This document shows positions 24,357 to 33,169 of a stretch of DNA of 64,000 nucleotides, in pieces. The notes beneath the pieces were generated by a model. It was not told the DNA's origin. It saw only the letters and a list, made by a program, of their open reading frames with translations, and did no database searches. The translations under genes and the position numbers were made by a program. This DNA comes from Candidatus Thiomargarita nelsonii (GTDB lineage: Bacteria > Pseudomonadota > Gammaproteobacteria > Beggiatoales > Beggiatoaceae): positions 1 through 64,000 of the forward strand of contig JSZA02000010.1 of NCBI GenBank assembly GCA_000785145.2, in the 5' to 3' direction. Each line of letters begins with the position of its first letter. The first letter of the stretch is position 1.

Positions 24357-24403
24357 AGTCCAAGATTTATCTTGGCAGTCCCAAGATAAATCTTGGACTC
24401 CTA
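24357..24403. repeat. Double GGAGTCCAAGAT palindrome
   Basis: GGAGTCCAAGATTTATCTTGG and CCAAGATAAATCTTGGACTCC face each other across CAGTC, inside the leader of the gene at 24552. Confidence 0.75.
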
Positions 24404-24475
24404 GCAAAATCTTTATCTGAAAAGCTATAGTTTGAGTGATAGTTACCCTAAGCCTCGGCGAGGGGAAAATGGGTT

Positions 24476-24514
24476 GATCGTTCCCATGTTTGGTATTTAT
24501 ACCAAATAACGATC
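24476..24514 (+). promoter_or_regulatory. Leader hairpin before secreted protein B
   Basis: An outer stem GATCGTT/AACGATC and an inner perfect stem TTTGGTAT/ATACCAAA make a long hairpin 37 bases before the start codon. It follows ACCCTAAGCCTCGGCGAGGG. It may control translation or stabilise the mRNA. Confidence 0.5.
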
Positions 24515-24551
24515 TTGTGAGGTTCTCTTAACATAACCAAAGGAGTTTAAC

Positions 24552-25523
24552 ATGAAAAACATCGAATTTTGTCCTTCAGGATGGAGGTCATTTTTAGGTC
24601 GCAGTTTTGTGGGTGCGGCAGCCATGCTGGCATTTACCAGTGTTTATGCTGTAAATATAGAGAATTTCGCTGATGCCTTTGCGAAGGTATCGGTAACAAA
24701 CGTAGGTGATACGACTTGTGTGCATACTCTTGACAGTGCCAATGGCAGTGATGACATGGTTGGTCTGGAGAGAGACGTGTGCATTTCACTCGCGGCGTCC
24801 GATGGATTTGGAGTTGCTTCTGTGGATGCCCAGGTAGCTTCTAATGCCCTGACTATAACCGCAGGTGGTGGTAGTACTGCAACAGCCTTTGTGGTATGGG
24901 ACAGTCATGGTGGCGACAATGGTACTGTGAATACCAGCGGAATCAATCCTGCTGCAAATATGGTTATTCATGGTGAGTCGACTTTGGTGGTGAGAATCCG
25001 CGCTGACATGGCCGGCGGTGGCGTAAAAATCACCTTTTACAGTGGTGCCGCTAGCTCAACATACAACTTCGCTATCACTCAAGCTCAAGTGAATCAACTG
25101 GTAACATTAGAAAAATTCTTGAATAACCCAAATAGTACAGCAGGGGGCGGTGCTAATTTGGCCAGCGTGACTGCTATTCGCTTGGATGTCGAGCCTTTTC
25201 AGCAATCCATGGATATTGCTTTCGATTTGTTAGCAACACCTGTCGAGGTAGTTGGTTTTGATTGTAATTGCTCCGGCGGTATGGTGAACTATGAATGGGC
25301 AACGACATGGGAAGAAGATATCGCTAGCTTCCTAGTCGGAACTTGCTCAGAGGCAGGATGTAGGCTTCTTGGAGAGATTGCTCCACAGGGTACTGGTTTT
25401 TCATATAAAGCAAGCTTAGTGGCTGCGGGTGATGGTGATTGTGCTATGGCCGTTCTCGATACAAATGGACAATTCGAAACTGATAATGGTCAGGTTGTGC
25501 TATATACGGGTAGCTGCGACTAA
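24552..25523 (+). CDS. Secreted protein of the C25 cluster, paralogue B
   Basis: A 323-residue protein with a signal peptide (GAAAMLAFTSVYAVN). The body has the same plan as paralogue A: IENFADAF at the mature N-terminus, GLERDVCISL, a beta-rich Gly/Ala-rich core, and a C-terminal module (YEWATTWEEDIASFLVGTC). At least eight cysteines lie in the C-terminal third, which fits disulfides outside the cytoplasm. AAGGAG precedes the ATG. It precedes the radical SAM gene by 121 bases. Possible substrate or scaffold of the cluster; no family recognised. Confidence 0.6.
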   Translation: MKNIEFCPSGWRSFLGRSFVGAAAMLAFTSVYAVNIENFADAFAKVSVTNVGDTTCVHTLDSANGSDDMVGLERDVCISLAASDGFGVASVDAQVASNALTITAGGGSTATAFVVWDSHGGDNGTVNTSGINPAANMVIHGESTLVVRIRADMAGGGVKITFYSGAASSTYNFAITQAQVNQLVTLEKFLNNPNSTAGGGANLASVTAIRLDVEPFQQSMDIAFDLLATPVEVVGFDCNCSGGMVNYEWATTWEEDIASFLVGTCSEAGCRLLGEIAPQGTGFSYKASLVAAGDGDCAMAVLDTNGQFETDNGQVVLYTGSCD

Positions 25524-25564
25524 GATTTCTACCCCAGGTGGATTAGTTTAGTTTCTTAACACCA

Positions 25565-25625
25565 TGTGCAACAGTACCCCGCAGAGCAGATTGTTTTCTA
25601 CGGGGGGGGAATACCCAGTTGCACA
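25565..25625 (+). promoter_or_regulatory. Structured leader before the radical SAM gene
   Basis: TGTGCAAC (25565-25572) pairs with GTTGCACA (25618-25625), and an inner CCCCG can pair with CGGGG at about 25601. The hairpin ends 20 bases before the start codon and just before AAGGTGAT. It may act as a translational or termination control between secreted protein B and the maturase. Confidence 0.5.
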
Positions 25626-25644
25626 TCCCACCATAAGGTGATAT

Positions 25645-27078
25645 ATGTCAGCCCCAGGTCCAATTCCATCAGATATATGTGCCGCAAAAAAGTTTCAGTC
25701 TCCCATTAGGGGTAGTCATTTCAGTATCCCGTTAGGCGAAAGTCGTTACTTGATTTACGCGCCTTTGCGTAAAACAGCGTTTGTCGCCAATGAGGGTATG
25801 GTGAATTTTATGGCTGAACTAAAGGAAGGCCGCTATGATAAAAAGGCTGATCCTGAAGGTGTGTTCATAAAATTTTTGCGCCAGGTTGGCATTGTGGACA
25901 GTGGTCCAGAAACACTACCAGTGACCAGCGCGACAGGTAGTCCCTTACCGACGGCGATTACGCTGCTACTCACAACGACATGTAATCTTCGCTGTACTTA
26001 TTGTTATGCCTCAGCGGGAGAAACGGCGGCAAAATTTATGTCGTTGGAAACGGCCAAACGGGGTATTGACTTTATCGCGGCAAATGCTGCAAAAAAGAAT
26101 TTTATTGCCAAATTTGCCGGTCAGCCGGGTGTGAAAGAGATACACGTTGCTTATCACGGCGGTGGAGAACCAACCGCTCATTGGTCAGTCTTAACGGACT
26201 CTTTTGCTTATGCCCAGCAAAAAGCACAAGCCATTGGCTTACGAGTGAATGGTAACATGACTAGCAATGGCGTGTTGCGAGATGATAAAAAAATTGACTG
26301 GGTGATCGCAAATCTGGATAAGGTGATGATTTCTTTTGATGGTTTACCATCGATCCAAGATAAACAGCGTCTCACCGCTGGCGGACGTGGTTCCAGTGAA
26401 GCCGTGATGCACACATTGCGGCGCTTTGATGCCGTCAATTATCCGTACATTCTGAGACTAACAGCCACTGAGGCGTTTCTAGATCAATTGCCAGAGGCAA
26501 TCGCTTTTATTGGTGAACACTTTAAGCCACAAAGCATTCATATCGAACCGGCATATCTTATTGGTCGGGGACAAGATGCACCTTCGGCGAACACAACGCG
26601 ATTTATCAATGCATATAGAGCCGCACGGGCTATTGCGACAAAACAGGGATTGGTATTAGAATATTCACCAGCAAACCTAAATAGGCGCAGTAATCATTTT
26701 TGCGGTATCACGCAAGATGCGTTTTCGCTGTCAGCAGATGGCAATGTGTCTGCTTGTTATAGCAGTTTTTCCGAAGAGGATAAATTGGCAGACGTGTTTT
26801 TTTACGGAAAACCTGATACACAAAGCAAAGGTTATGTGTTTGATATGCCCACGCTTGATAAGCTCCGCAATTTTGCGACGCATCATCAGGATTTTTGTAA
26901 TGGGTGTTTTGCCAAATGGCATTGTGCTGGAGATTGCCAGTATAATACTTTAAATGTCAGTGATCAAAGTGAATTTGCTGGCTCTGAACGTTGCCACATA
27001 ACGCGGGAATTGACTAAAGATGAATTGTTAGCTCGCATTGCCGCAGCAGGCGGACATTTCTGGCATGAATCAACATAA
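25645..27078 (+). CDS. Radical SAM/SPASM peptide maturase
   Basis: A 477-residue enzyme. The N-terminal about 90 residues resemble a peptide-recognition region. The radical SAM site is C113-NLR-C117-TY-C120 followed by YASAGE. YHGGGEPTAHW binds SAM. The C-terminal SPASM region has C-rich motifs FCGITQDAFSLSADGNVSAC and FCNGCFAKWHCAGDC for auxiliary iron-sulfur clusters. Such enzymes make carbon-sulfur or carbon-carbon bonds in short ribosomal peptides. The likely substrate is the 42-residue peptide at 27281. Ribosome site AAGGTGAT. The next gene overlaps its end. Confidence 0.85.
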   Translation: MSAPGPIPSDICAAKKFQSPIRGSHFSIPLGESRYLIYAPLRKTAFVANEGMVNFMAELKEGRYDKKADPEGVFIKFLRQVGIVDSGPETLPVTSATGSPLPTAITLLLTTTCNLRCTYCYASAGETAAKFMSLETAKRGIDFIAANAAKKNFIAKFAGQPGVKEIHVAYHGGGEPTAHWSVLTDSFAYAQQKAQAIGLRVNGNMTSNGVLRDDKKIDWVIANLDKVMISFDGLPSIQDKQRLTAGGRGSSEAVMHTLRRFDAVNYPYILRLTATEAFLDQLPEAIAFIGEHFKPQSIHIEPAYLIGRGQDAPSANTTRFINAYRAARAIATKQGLVLEYSPANLNRRSNHFCGITQDAFSLSADGNVSACYSSFSEEDKLADVFFYGKPDTQSKGYVFDMPTLDKLRNFATHHQDFCNGCFAKWHCAGDCQYNTLNVSDQSEFAGSERCHITRELTKDELLARIAAAGGHFWHEST

Positions 27079-27274
27079 ATATCCTTATTTTGAACTGAAG
27101 GCAGTTGATACACCGCCGCCTGTCCAACAGAATGAAACAGTCGTCGCACCGCAGTTTACTTTGCGCCATGTACCGGCAGAAACTGATGTCGAACTGAAAA
27201 TTATACCGGTTGTACCAGGCCAAAAGTTTTTTTTATTTGGTGAAGGCATTATACCACAGAATAAAGAGGAGTAA
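27065..27274 (+). CDS. 69-residue protein between maturase and peptide
   Basis: It starts at the ATG at 27065-27067, overlapping the maturase stop by 14 bases, so it is translationally coupled (an upstream in-frame ATG at 27038 would lengthen it). Sequence: YFELKAVDTPPPVQQNE, then LKIIPVVPGQKFFLFGEG. No cysteine, no membrane segment. It may be a second precursor, a recognition element or an immunity-type factor. I recognise no family. Confidence 0.55.
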   Translation: MNQHKYPYFELKAVDTPPPVQQNETVVAPQFTLRHVPAETDVELKIIPVVPGQKFFLFGEGIIPQNKEE

Positions 27275-27280
27275 TTAATC

Positions 27281-27409
27281 ATGCAAGAACAATCTCAGCA
27301 CCAAGACAGCAAGACGGAAAAGCTTGCCTATCAGGCACCTACAATCACAGTGTATAAGGAAGAAGAATTGTTGAAAACTGTGGCTGTTTTAGGTTGCTCA
27401 CCTAATTAG
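27281..27409 (+). CDS. 42-residue putative RiPP precursor peptide
   Basis: The ATG at 27281-27283 has GAGGAG 9 bases upstream; the stop is TAG at 27407. The peptide has a polar leader (EQSQHQDSKTEK), the motif YQAPTITVYKEEELLKTV typical of leaders bound by radical SAM/PqqD-type proteins, and a short core AVLGCSPN with one cysteine. It lies downstream of a radical SAM/SPASM gene, with a PqqD-like protein further on. The modification is predicted to involve the Cys or neighbouring residues. It could instead be a small regulatory protein, but the context favours a precursor. Confidence 0.6.
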   Translation: MQEQSQHQDSKTEKLAYQAPTITVYKEEELLKTVAVLGCSPN

Positions 27410-27543
27410 ATTTTATTTGATTGAATCTTTTTTCTTGCTATTACAGTAATCCACCAAAAATGGTGGATTACGCTCCACTCATCTCCCCCCCCTTCCAAGA
27501 TAAATCTTGGACTCCTGATTTAAACTCACCACCTGCACAAACA

Positions 27544-27951
27544 CTAGTACTTTGTCAAGCTTATATTAATGGGTTATTGGAGTACAAAGCTTTAGCTTTG
27601 TGCGTTGCTTGACAAAGCTAAAGCTTTGTACTCCAACCCAAAATTTAAAGTTTGACATATTAATGGGTTATTGGAGTACAAAGCTTTAGCTTTGTGCGTT
27701 GCTTGACAAAGCTAAAGCTTTGTACTCCAACCCAAAATTTAAAGTTTGACATATTAATGGGTTATTGGAGTACAAAGCTTTAGCTTTGTGCGTTGCTTGA
27801 CAAAGCTAAAGCTTTGTACTCCAACCCAAAATTTAAAGTTTGACATATTAATGGGTTATTGGAGTACAAAGCTTTAGCTTTGTGCGTTGCTTGACAAAGC
27901 TAAAGCTTTGTACTCCAACCCAAAATTTAAAGTTTGACAAAGTACTAGACT
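27544..27951. repeat. Four 94-bp palindromic tandem repeats in an inverted-repeat frame
   Basis: Units start at 27563, 27657, 27751 and 27845 (exact 94-base period) and are virtually identical. Each has GGAGTACAAAGCTTTAGCTT facing its inverse across GTGCGTTGC. The whole block is bounded by CTAGTACTTTGTCAA and TTGACAAAGTACTAG. No coding capacity. It separates the peptide gene from the HPr-kinase-like gene. It is not CRISPR: there are no unique spacers. Confidence 0.9.
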
Positions 27952-27973
27952 TGTCTCTAAATAAGGTAAACTA

Positions 27974-29038
27974 TTGAAAACACAAAGATACCGTATTTTT
28001 GATCAAGAAATTGAATTGCGCTCCGATCATGCAGACACCCTCAAAATGATGGAAGTGATGTTTCGGCGCTTCGCCGTAACGGATAAGTACGGTGATGCAG
28101 AGCGATATGACGTATTAACAGAAGTGGGTGGACGTGCTGGTATTCACACCAAAGATTTTTGTTATATAGTTGAAGCCCCCAGTTTATTAACTTCATTAGC
28201 GCACGGTATTATCTTGCGCCACACGCTCGCGCAAATACGCTCACATTTACTCTTTCATGCAGCCGCCTTGTCTCGAAATGGAAAAGGTATTATTGTGGCA
28301 GCCGATTCAGGTTGTGGCAAAACCACCTTGACGTTGGCATTAGTGCGCCAAGGATTTCAATGTCTTTCCGATGAAACGGCAGCCTTGGATTTAAGCAATG
28401 GCGAATTAGCCCCTTATCCACGTTCTTTGTGGGTGCGGGCGGGCACTCACCGTGTTTTTCAGCAATTTGGCTGGGAATTGCCCTCTCATCAGATAGGACT
28501 TCAAAAAAGTGACAGAACCACTATTCATTTAGATTCCACATTATTGGGCAACAACTGTCAACCGCATTATTTGATTATGATTCAGCGCCCGGATGAAGGG
28601 GATGAGAGAATTTGTCACATTACCTTGGATTCTTTGCCCAACAGATTGTGGGCATATTTACAAGCGAACGGGATTGAGCCAGTCAAAGTGCCCTCCACAG
28701 AAGGTTTTTCGGAGTTCAAGGCTAAAGAGGTGCATATAAACAAGATTTATGATGCTTGTGAACAGCACGGCGTTTTAGTATTGAATGTTGAAGAAACGGG
28801 TGTTGCCCCAAGTTTTTATGAAAAGCGCCCACAGTTGCAAGAAATACCTAAACTAACCGCAGCGATCAGCTTGTTGCGGTATTTTTTAGGCAGTTATCGT
28901 TCAGTATTAATTCAGGACAAAGGCAGCGCGGCAAGCTTAATCCAGCCCCTTGTTAAAATATTAGCCCCCGTCAAATGTTATCAATTAACACCCGGCAAAT
29001 TAGATCAGACAGTGGAGATCATTAATGACTTATGTTAA
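27974..29038 (+). CDS. HPr kinase-like P-loop protein
   Basis: A 354-residue protein starting at TTG 27974 with AAGGTA upstream. It contains a P-loop, A110-DSGCGKTT (K116), then LSDETAAL and APYPRSLWVRAG, which is the layout of HprK-related proteins found in lasso-peptide and other RiPP clusters next to PqqD proteins. There, HprK-like kinases can phosphorylate precursor peptides. No HPr-binding context exists here. It overlaps the PqqD-like gene by 14 bases. Role in this cluster: probable kinase or nucleotide-dependent chaperone for the peptide. Confidence 0.75.
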   Translation: MKTQRYRIFDQEIELRSDHADTLKMMEVMFRRFAVTDKYGDAERYDVLTEVGGRAGIHTKDFCYIVEAPSLLTSLAHGIILRHTLAQIRSHLLFHAAALSRNGKGIIVAADSGCGKTTLTLALVRQGFQCLSDETAALDLSNGELAPYPRSLWVRAGTHRVFQQFGWELPSHQIGLQKSDRTTIHLDSTLLGNNCQPHYLIMIQRPDEGDERICHITLDSLPNRLWAYLQANGIEPVKVPSTEGFSEFKAKEVHINKIYDACEQHGVLVLNVEETGVAPSFYEKRPQLQEIPKLTAAISLLRYFLGSYRSVLIQDKGSAASLIQPLVKILAPVKCYQLTPGKLDQTVEIINDLC

Positions 29039-29285
29039 AAGAACAGATGTGCGTACCATACAGGTAGAAGATGAATTAATGTTGCACGATTCGGCAACGG
29101 AGAAAGTGTATGTCTTAAACCCAACGGCTGCCTTAGTATGGTCATTATGTGATGGAGCACATACGATTGAACAAATGGTTGCAGCCGTTGAAAGTCAATT
29201 TAGCAAGACAGCAGCGGATATTCCCCAAGATGTGAGCCAGACACTGGATTGGCTCAATGAGTATGGCTTGTTGGTGTCTGATTGA
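29025..29285 (+). CDS. PqqD-like peptide-binding protein
   Basis: An 86-residue protein with the PqqD fold motifs: [34 protein letters not shown] and [16 protein letters not shown]. PqqD proteins bind the leader of a ribosomal peptide and present it to the radical SAM enzyme. It is translationally coupled to the HPr-kinase-like gene. Its 3' end overlaps the convergent queA by 32 bases. It completes the set maturase, peptide and chaperone. Confidence 0.8.
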   Translation: MTYVKRTDVRTIQVEDELMLHDSATEKVYVLNPTAALVWSLCDGAHTIEQMVAAVESQFSKTAADIPQDVSQTLDWLNEYGLLVSD

Positions 29286-30285
29286 TAAACATAGCATCGC
29301 CATAACTAAAAAAACGATATTGTTGAGCAACGGCATGTCGATAGGCTGCCAACACAAGGGATTGTCCTGCAAAAGCACAAACGAGCATCAACAGCGTGGA
29401 TTCAGGGAGATGAAAATTGGTCAACAAGGCATCAACACTGACAAAGCGATATCCAGGCGTGATAAATAAGCGAGTTTCGCCCTCATAAGGTTTTATCACA
29501 CCCTCAGCAGATGCCGTTTCTAGGGCTCGCACGCTGGTTGTGCCGACAGCAATAACGCGACCACCACGCGCACGGGTAGCCTTGACTTGTTCACAAACTT
29601 CTGCCGAAACTTGCAAACGTTCTGAGTGCATACTGTGTTGGCGAATATCATCAACACGTACAGACGCAAAAGTGCCGGCACCGACATGTAAAGTAACAAA
29701 GGCACTCTCCACGCCCATCGCCTCAATACGTTCAAGCATAGCCTCATCAAAATGTAAACCCGCAGTCGGTGCGGCAACCGCACCGATTTCTTGTGCATAG
29801 ACTGTTTGATAACGACGACTATCTATAGCCGTATCCGCCCGCTCTATATAGGGTGGCAACGGGATATGTCCAATGGCTTGCAATATTTCATAAACAGGGC
29901 GTTCAAATTGTAGTTCAAAAAAATTTTCTACACGTCGCAAAACAATGAGATTGACATCATTGTCAAGATATAATCGCGCACCATTCTTAGGTGAACGGCT
30001 GGCACGCACTTGTGCTAACACTCTCTTATCATCAAGTACCCGCTCAACAAGGATTTCGATTTGACCACCAGACGCTTTATGTCCAAATAAGCGTGCTGGA
30101 ATAACGCGGGTATTATTAAAGACTAATAAATCACCGGGCGCTAATAGACTTGGAAAATCGACAAAATGACGATCTTCAAATTCACCACGCATTATATGTA
30201 ACAAACGACTATCAGTGCGCGATTTTAAGGGATGTTGGGCAATTAAATCACTTGGTAAATTAAATGAAAAATCAGTACGTTGCAT
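29254..30285 (-). CDS. queA: tRNA preQ1(34) S-adenosylmethionine ribosyltransferase-isomerase
   Basis: A 343-residue enzyme that transfers and rearranges the ribose of SAM onto preQ1 in tRNA to give epoxyqueuosine. Family blocks: [65 protein letters not shown] and [14 protein letters not shown]. Full length. It converges on the PqqD-like gene with a 32-base overlap, so its 3' end is antisense to that gene. The ATG at 30283-30285 is the natural start. Confidence 0.95.
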   Translation of the reverse strand: MQRTDFSFNLPSDLIAQHPLKSRTDSRLLHIMRGEFEDRHFVDFPSLLAPGDLLVFNNTRVIPARLFGHKASGGQIEILVERVLDDKRVLAQVRASRSPKNGARLYLDNDVNLIVLRRVENFFELQFERPVYEILQAIGHIPLPPYIERADTAIDSRRYQTVYAQEIGAVAAPTAGLHFDEAMLERIEAMGVESAFVTLHVGAGTFASVRVDDIRQHSMHSERLQVSAEVCEQVKATRARGGRVIAVGTTSVRALETASAEGVIKPYEGETRLFITPGYRFVSVDALLTNFHLPESTLLMLVCAFAGQSLVLAAYRHAVAQQYRFFSYGDAMFINQTPTSHTH

Positions 30286-30305
30286 TATATTTATTGACGA
30301 TATTT

Positions 30306-30330
30306 AGGAGTCCAAGATTTATCTTGGAAC
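30306..30330. repeat. GGAGTCCAAGATTTATCTTGG palindrome
   Basis: Single copy between queA and the tRNA-Leu promoter. Confidence 0.7.
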
Positions 30331-30339
30331 ACTTAGGGC

Positions 30340-30368
30340 TTGACATGATTTTAAACATAGGTTAATAT
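30340..30368 (+). promoter_or_regulatory. Promoter of tRNA-Leu
   Basis: TTGACA at 30340-30345, a 17-base spacer, TAATAT at 30363-30368, then a GC-rich discriminator GCCCCCGC. This is typical of stable RNA promoters under stringent control. Confidence 0.75.
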
Positions 30369-30402
30369 GCCCCCGCTTTCTAAGATGTGCTCTCAAAAAA
30401 AA

Positions 30403-30489
30403 GCCGGGGTGGCGAAACTGGTAGACGCGCTGGATTCAAAATCCAGTGGTGGCGACACCGTGTCGGTTCGAGTCCGACCCTCGGTACCA
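30403..30489 (+). tRNA. tRNA-Leu (anticodon CAA)
   Basis: An 87-base cloverleaf. Acceptor GCCGGGG pairs with CCTCGGT (two G-U pairs), discriminator A, encoded CCA at 30487-30489. The D-arm contains GGTAGACGCGC. The anticodon loop TTCAAAA gives anticodon CAA, reading UUG. A long variable arm (GGTGGCGACACC) marks the class II leucine type, and the T-arm is GGTTCGAGTCC. An independent promoter lies at 30340. Confidence 0.95.
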
Positions 30490-30519
30490 ATCCCTCTATA
30501 ACCTCACGGATGTTTCATT

Positions 30520-31188
30520 ATGTTTATTGAATATACCTTTACCATGAACGATGGTAAGGATTTACGCTACAAGGTGGAATTTGAGAGAACTCGTCAGCCT
30601 ATCCTAAACAAAAATCTGTATCCTAGTTGGACTCAATTAGATTTTCACCAGTGTCCCAATTGCCCCTTAAAAATTGAAGAACATTCACATTGCCCCGTCG
30701 CTATTGATGCCCATGAAATCGTCTTAGAATTTGCTGAAGTTCTCTCATGTAATGAAGCAGATATTCAGGTGAAAACGCCTGAAAGAGAATATTTTAAACA
30801 TACTGATGCACAAACCGGTTTAAGAGCCTTGATTGGTTTTGTGATGGCAACCAGTAAATGTCCCATTTTGCGTCCCTTGCGTGGTATGGCTTATTATCAT
30901 TTGCCATTTGCCTCCCTTAATGAAATCGTATTTCGTGTCACTTCTTCCTATTTATTACACCAATATTATAAATACCAAAAAGGTAGCAGAATCGATCTAG
31001 AGTTTGAAGGCTTAAAACAACATTTTAAAGATCTACAAACTTTGAATTATCATTTTTCGGATCGCGTTCGTGCGGCTTGTGATGCAGATGCCAATTTGAA
31101 CGTTTTGGCGACTTTGTTTACAATATCTTCCATGTTATCACTTTCTTTGGAAAAACATTTAAAAGAAATTGAACATTTATTTGATTAA
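30520..31188 (+). CDS. Conserved hypothetical protein with CPNC...C motif
   Basis: A 222-residue soluble protein. An N-terminal beta segment (FIEYTFTMNDGKDLRYKVEF) is followed by CPNCPLKIEEHSHCPVA, a possible metal site. The rest is helical (GLRALIGFVMATSKCPIL, then LSLEKHLKEIEHLF). It follows tRNA-Leu and converges with bioD, overlapping it by 12 bases. I know similar proteins from environmental gammaproteobacteria but no function. Confidence 0.6.
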   Translation: MFIEYTFTMNDGKDLRYKVEFERTRQPILNKNLYPSWTQLDFHQCPNCPLKIEEHSHCPVAIDAHEIVLEFAEVLSCNEADIQVKTPEREYFKHTDAQTGLRALIGFVMATSKCPILRPLRGMAYYHLPFASLNEIVFRVTSSYLLHQYYKYQKGSRIDLEFEGLKQHFKDLQTLNYHFSDRVRAACDADANLNVLATLFTISSMLSLSLEKHLKEIEHLFD

Positions 31189-31845
31189 GCAAATCCCTTG
31201 GGCGAGCCGTGGAATATCCTGAGAGTCCAAATAAGGCATTTGTGCCAATAAAGGGACATCTAAACGCTCAGACAAGGTATCAATAGACGCTTGCCCATCA
31301 AAATCAGAATCAATCGGATTCGCTATCCAGCCCGCCAAAGTGCAGCCATCACCTATAATCGTCTCCGCACTCAACAAGGCATGATTAATACAGCCCAAAC
31401 GTAATCCAACCACCAAAATCACGGGCACATCCATCGCCAGCACCATATCTTTTAAACTTTGCGTCGCATTCATCGGCACACGCCACCCCCCCACACCTTC
31501 TATCACCACACTATCAACCTGCGTTGCTAATTGCTGATATTTATTGATAATAATTTCTAATTCAATGGATTGTCCGATTTGAGCCGCCGCTAAATGGGGC
31601 GCGATGGGCGGTGCAAAAGCATAAGGATTGATCCAATCATAAGGCACATCCAAGCCACTTAATTCTAAAATTTGTTGAGCATCGCTATTTCTCAAACCGG
31701 CAAGCGTTTCGTAACAACCCGCTGCAATCGGTTTCATACCTGCAACCCGTAATCCTTGATTTTTAAGATGTTGGATTAATGCTAAAGTACACCAGGTTTT
31801 ACCGATTTCGGTGTCGGTACCCGTGATAAACCAAGACTGATTCAT
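31177..31845 (-). CDS. bioD: Dethiobiotin synthetase
   Basis: A 222-residue enzyme closing the ureido ring of biotin with ATP and CO2. P-loop GTDTEIGKTW near the N-terminus, KPIAAGC, VEGVGGWRVP, and the GxRLGCINHALLS block are family features. The start at the ATG at 31843-31845 is chosen; the frame remains open upstream through repeat sequence. It is divergent from bioF, with about 190 bases of palindromes between them. Confidence 0.9.
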   Translation of the reverse strand: MNQSWFITGTDTEIGKTWCTLALIQHLKNQGLRVAGMKPIAAGCYETLAGLRNSDAQQILELSGLDVPYDWINPYAFAPPIAPHLAAAQIGQSIELEIIINKYQQLATQVDSVVIEGVGGWRVPMNATQSLKDMVLAMDVPVILVVGLRLGCINHALLSAETIIGDGCTLAGWIANPIDSDFDGQASIDTLSERLDVPLLAQMPYLDSQDIPRLAQGICLIK

Positions 31846-32032
31846 TAAATTTATTCCTTCCAAGATAAATCTTGGATTCCTATTTAGATTTTGTTGTTTC
31901 GGGAATGGAGCGTAGCGGATTTCCCGAAACAGTTGTGGCGACTGAGTTTCGGGAAATCCGCTACGCTCCATTCCCGAAACAACTGTAAATTTATTCCTTC
32001 CAAGATAAATCTTGGATTCCTATTTAGATTAT
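31846..32032. repeat. Nested palindromes between bioD and bioF
   Basis: AAATTTATTCCTTCCAAGAT and its continuation to ATTTAGATT occur twice (from 31848 and from 31987) as direct repeats. They flank an inverted pair of GTTTCGGGAA elements with a GGAGCGTAGC centre (about 31897-31982). The insertion of one palindrome into another probably duplicated the flank. The bioF and bioD promoters must lie within or be displaced by this block. Confidence 0.7.
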
Positions 32033-33169
32033 ATGCACACTTATCTCAAATCTCTCCTAGAACAACGCCAACAAGCTAACCTCTATCGTACTCGTCTGAC
32101 ACACGACAGCCCCCAAACGCCAAACTTAGTGATAGATGGACAAACTTATTTAAGCTTTTGCAGCAATGATTATCTCGGCTTAGCCAATCATCCTGCACTT
32201 TTGCAACAAGGAAAATATGGTGTCGGCAGTGGCGCGTCGCATTTAGTCACTGGACATACACAGGCACATCATGCGCTTGAAAAAGAATTAGCCGCCTACA
32301 CCAAGCGCGAGAGTGCCTTATTATTTTCAACCGGCTACATGGCAAATCTTGGTGTCATTACGACTTTAGTCAAGCGACATGATGCCATCTTTTTAGATAA
32401 ACTCAATCATGCCTCACTCGTCGATGGCGCATTACTATCACGGGCACAAATTCACCGTTATCCACATAACGACATGCAAGCCCTCGCACATTTACTAGCC
32501 AACTCTAAAGCGCAACATAAATTAATTATCACTGATGGCATATTTAGCATGGATGGAGATATTGCAGACTTAGCCAACATTGTCCAACTGGCAAAAACAT
32601 ATCAAGCCTGGGTAATGGTAGATGACGCGCATGGCTTAGGAGTGATAGGAAAAACGGGGCGTGGCAGCTTAGAAATGTATGACTTGGGGGAAGACGACGT
32701 ACCCGTCTTAATGGGCACATTAGGCAAAGCTTTTGGCGTATTTGGTGCCTTTGTAGCGGGGAGCCAATTACTGATTGAAGCTTTGATACAATCGGCACGG
32801 AGTTATATTTACACCACGGCACTACCGCCAGTACTGGCAGAAGCGGTGCGGACAAGTTTAATCGTTGCCGAAAAAGAAACCTGGCGACGGCAACATTTGC
32901 ATGAACTTATTGCCTATTTTCGCACCGCCGCTGCCAAACGACAAATCCCATTAATGGAATCCTTCACACCGATACAACCGATTATTTTAGGCGAAACTGA
33001 AAAAGCCTTAGCCGTCAATCGCGCCTTATATGAGCGTGGGATTATTGTCACGGCGATACGTCCCCCAACTGTGCCACAAGGGACAGCGCGTTTAAGGATT
33101 ACATTATCGGCATTGCATCAACAGGCACAAATAGATAGATTAGTAGAGAGCTTAGTTGAAGTGTTGTAA
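32033..33169 (+). CDS. bioF: 8-amino-7-oxononanoate synthase
   Basis: A 378-residue PLP enzyme condensing pimeloyl-ACP/CoA with alanine in biotin synthesis. FCSNDYLGLANHP, GSGASHLVTGHTQAHHALE, DDAHGLGVIG and the PLP lysine in GTLGKAFGVFGAF are present. The ATG at 32033-32035 is the natural start; the upstream open frame is repeat sequence, and no strong ribosome site is seen. The only biotin neighbour is the divergent bioD. Confidence 0.92.
   Translation: MHTYLKSLLEQRQQANLYRTRLTHDSPQTPNLVIDGQTYLSFCSNDYLGLANHPALLQQGKYGVGSGASHLVTGHTQAHHALEKELAAYTKRESALLFSTGYMANLGVITTLVKRHDAIFLDKLNHASLVDGALLSRAQIHRYPHNDMQALAHLLANSKAQHKLIITDGIFSMDGDIADLANIVQLAKTYQAWVMVDDAHGLGVIGKTGRGSLEMYDLGEDDVPVLMGTLGKAFGVFGAFVAGSQLLIEALIQSARSYIYTTALPPVLAEAVRTSLIVAEKETWRRQHLHELIAYFRTAAAKRQIPLMESFTPIQPIILGETEKALAVNRALYERGIIVTAIRPPTVPQGTARLRITLSALHQQAQIDRLVESLVEVL

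Noticed and set aside
27544..27951. Tandem 94-bp repeats as a CRISPR array
   Set aside because: Each whole unit is identical, with no unique spacers between short repeats, and no cas genes are nearby.
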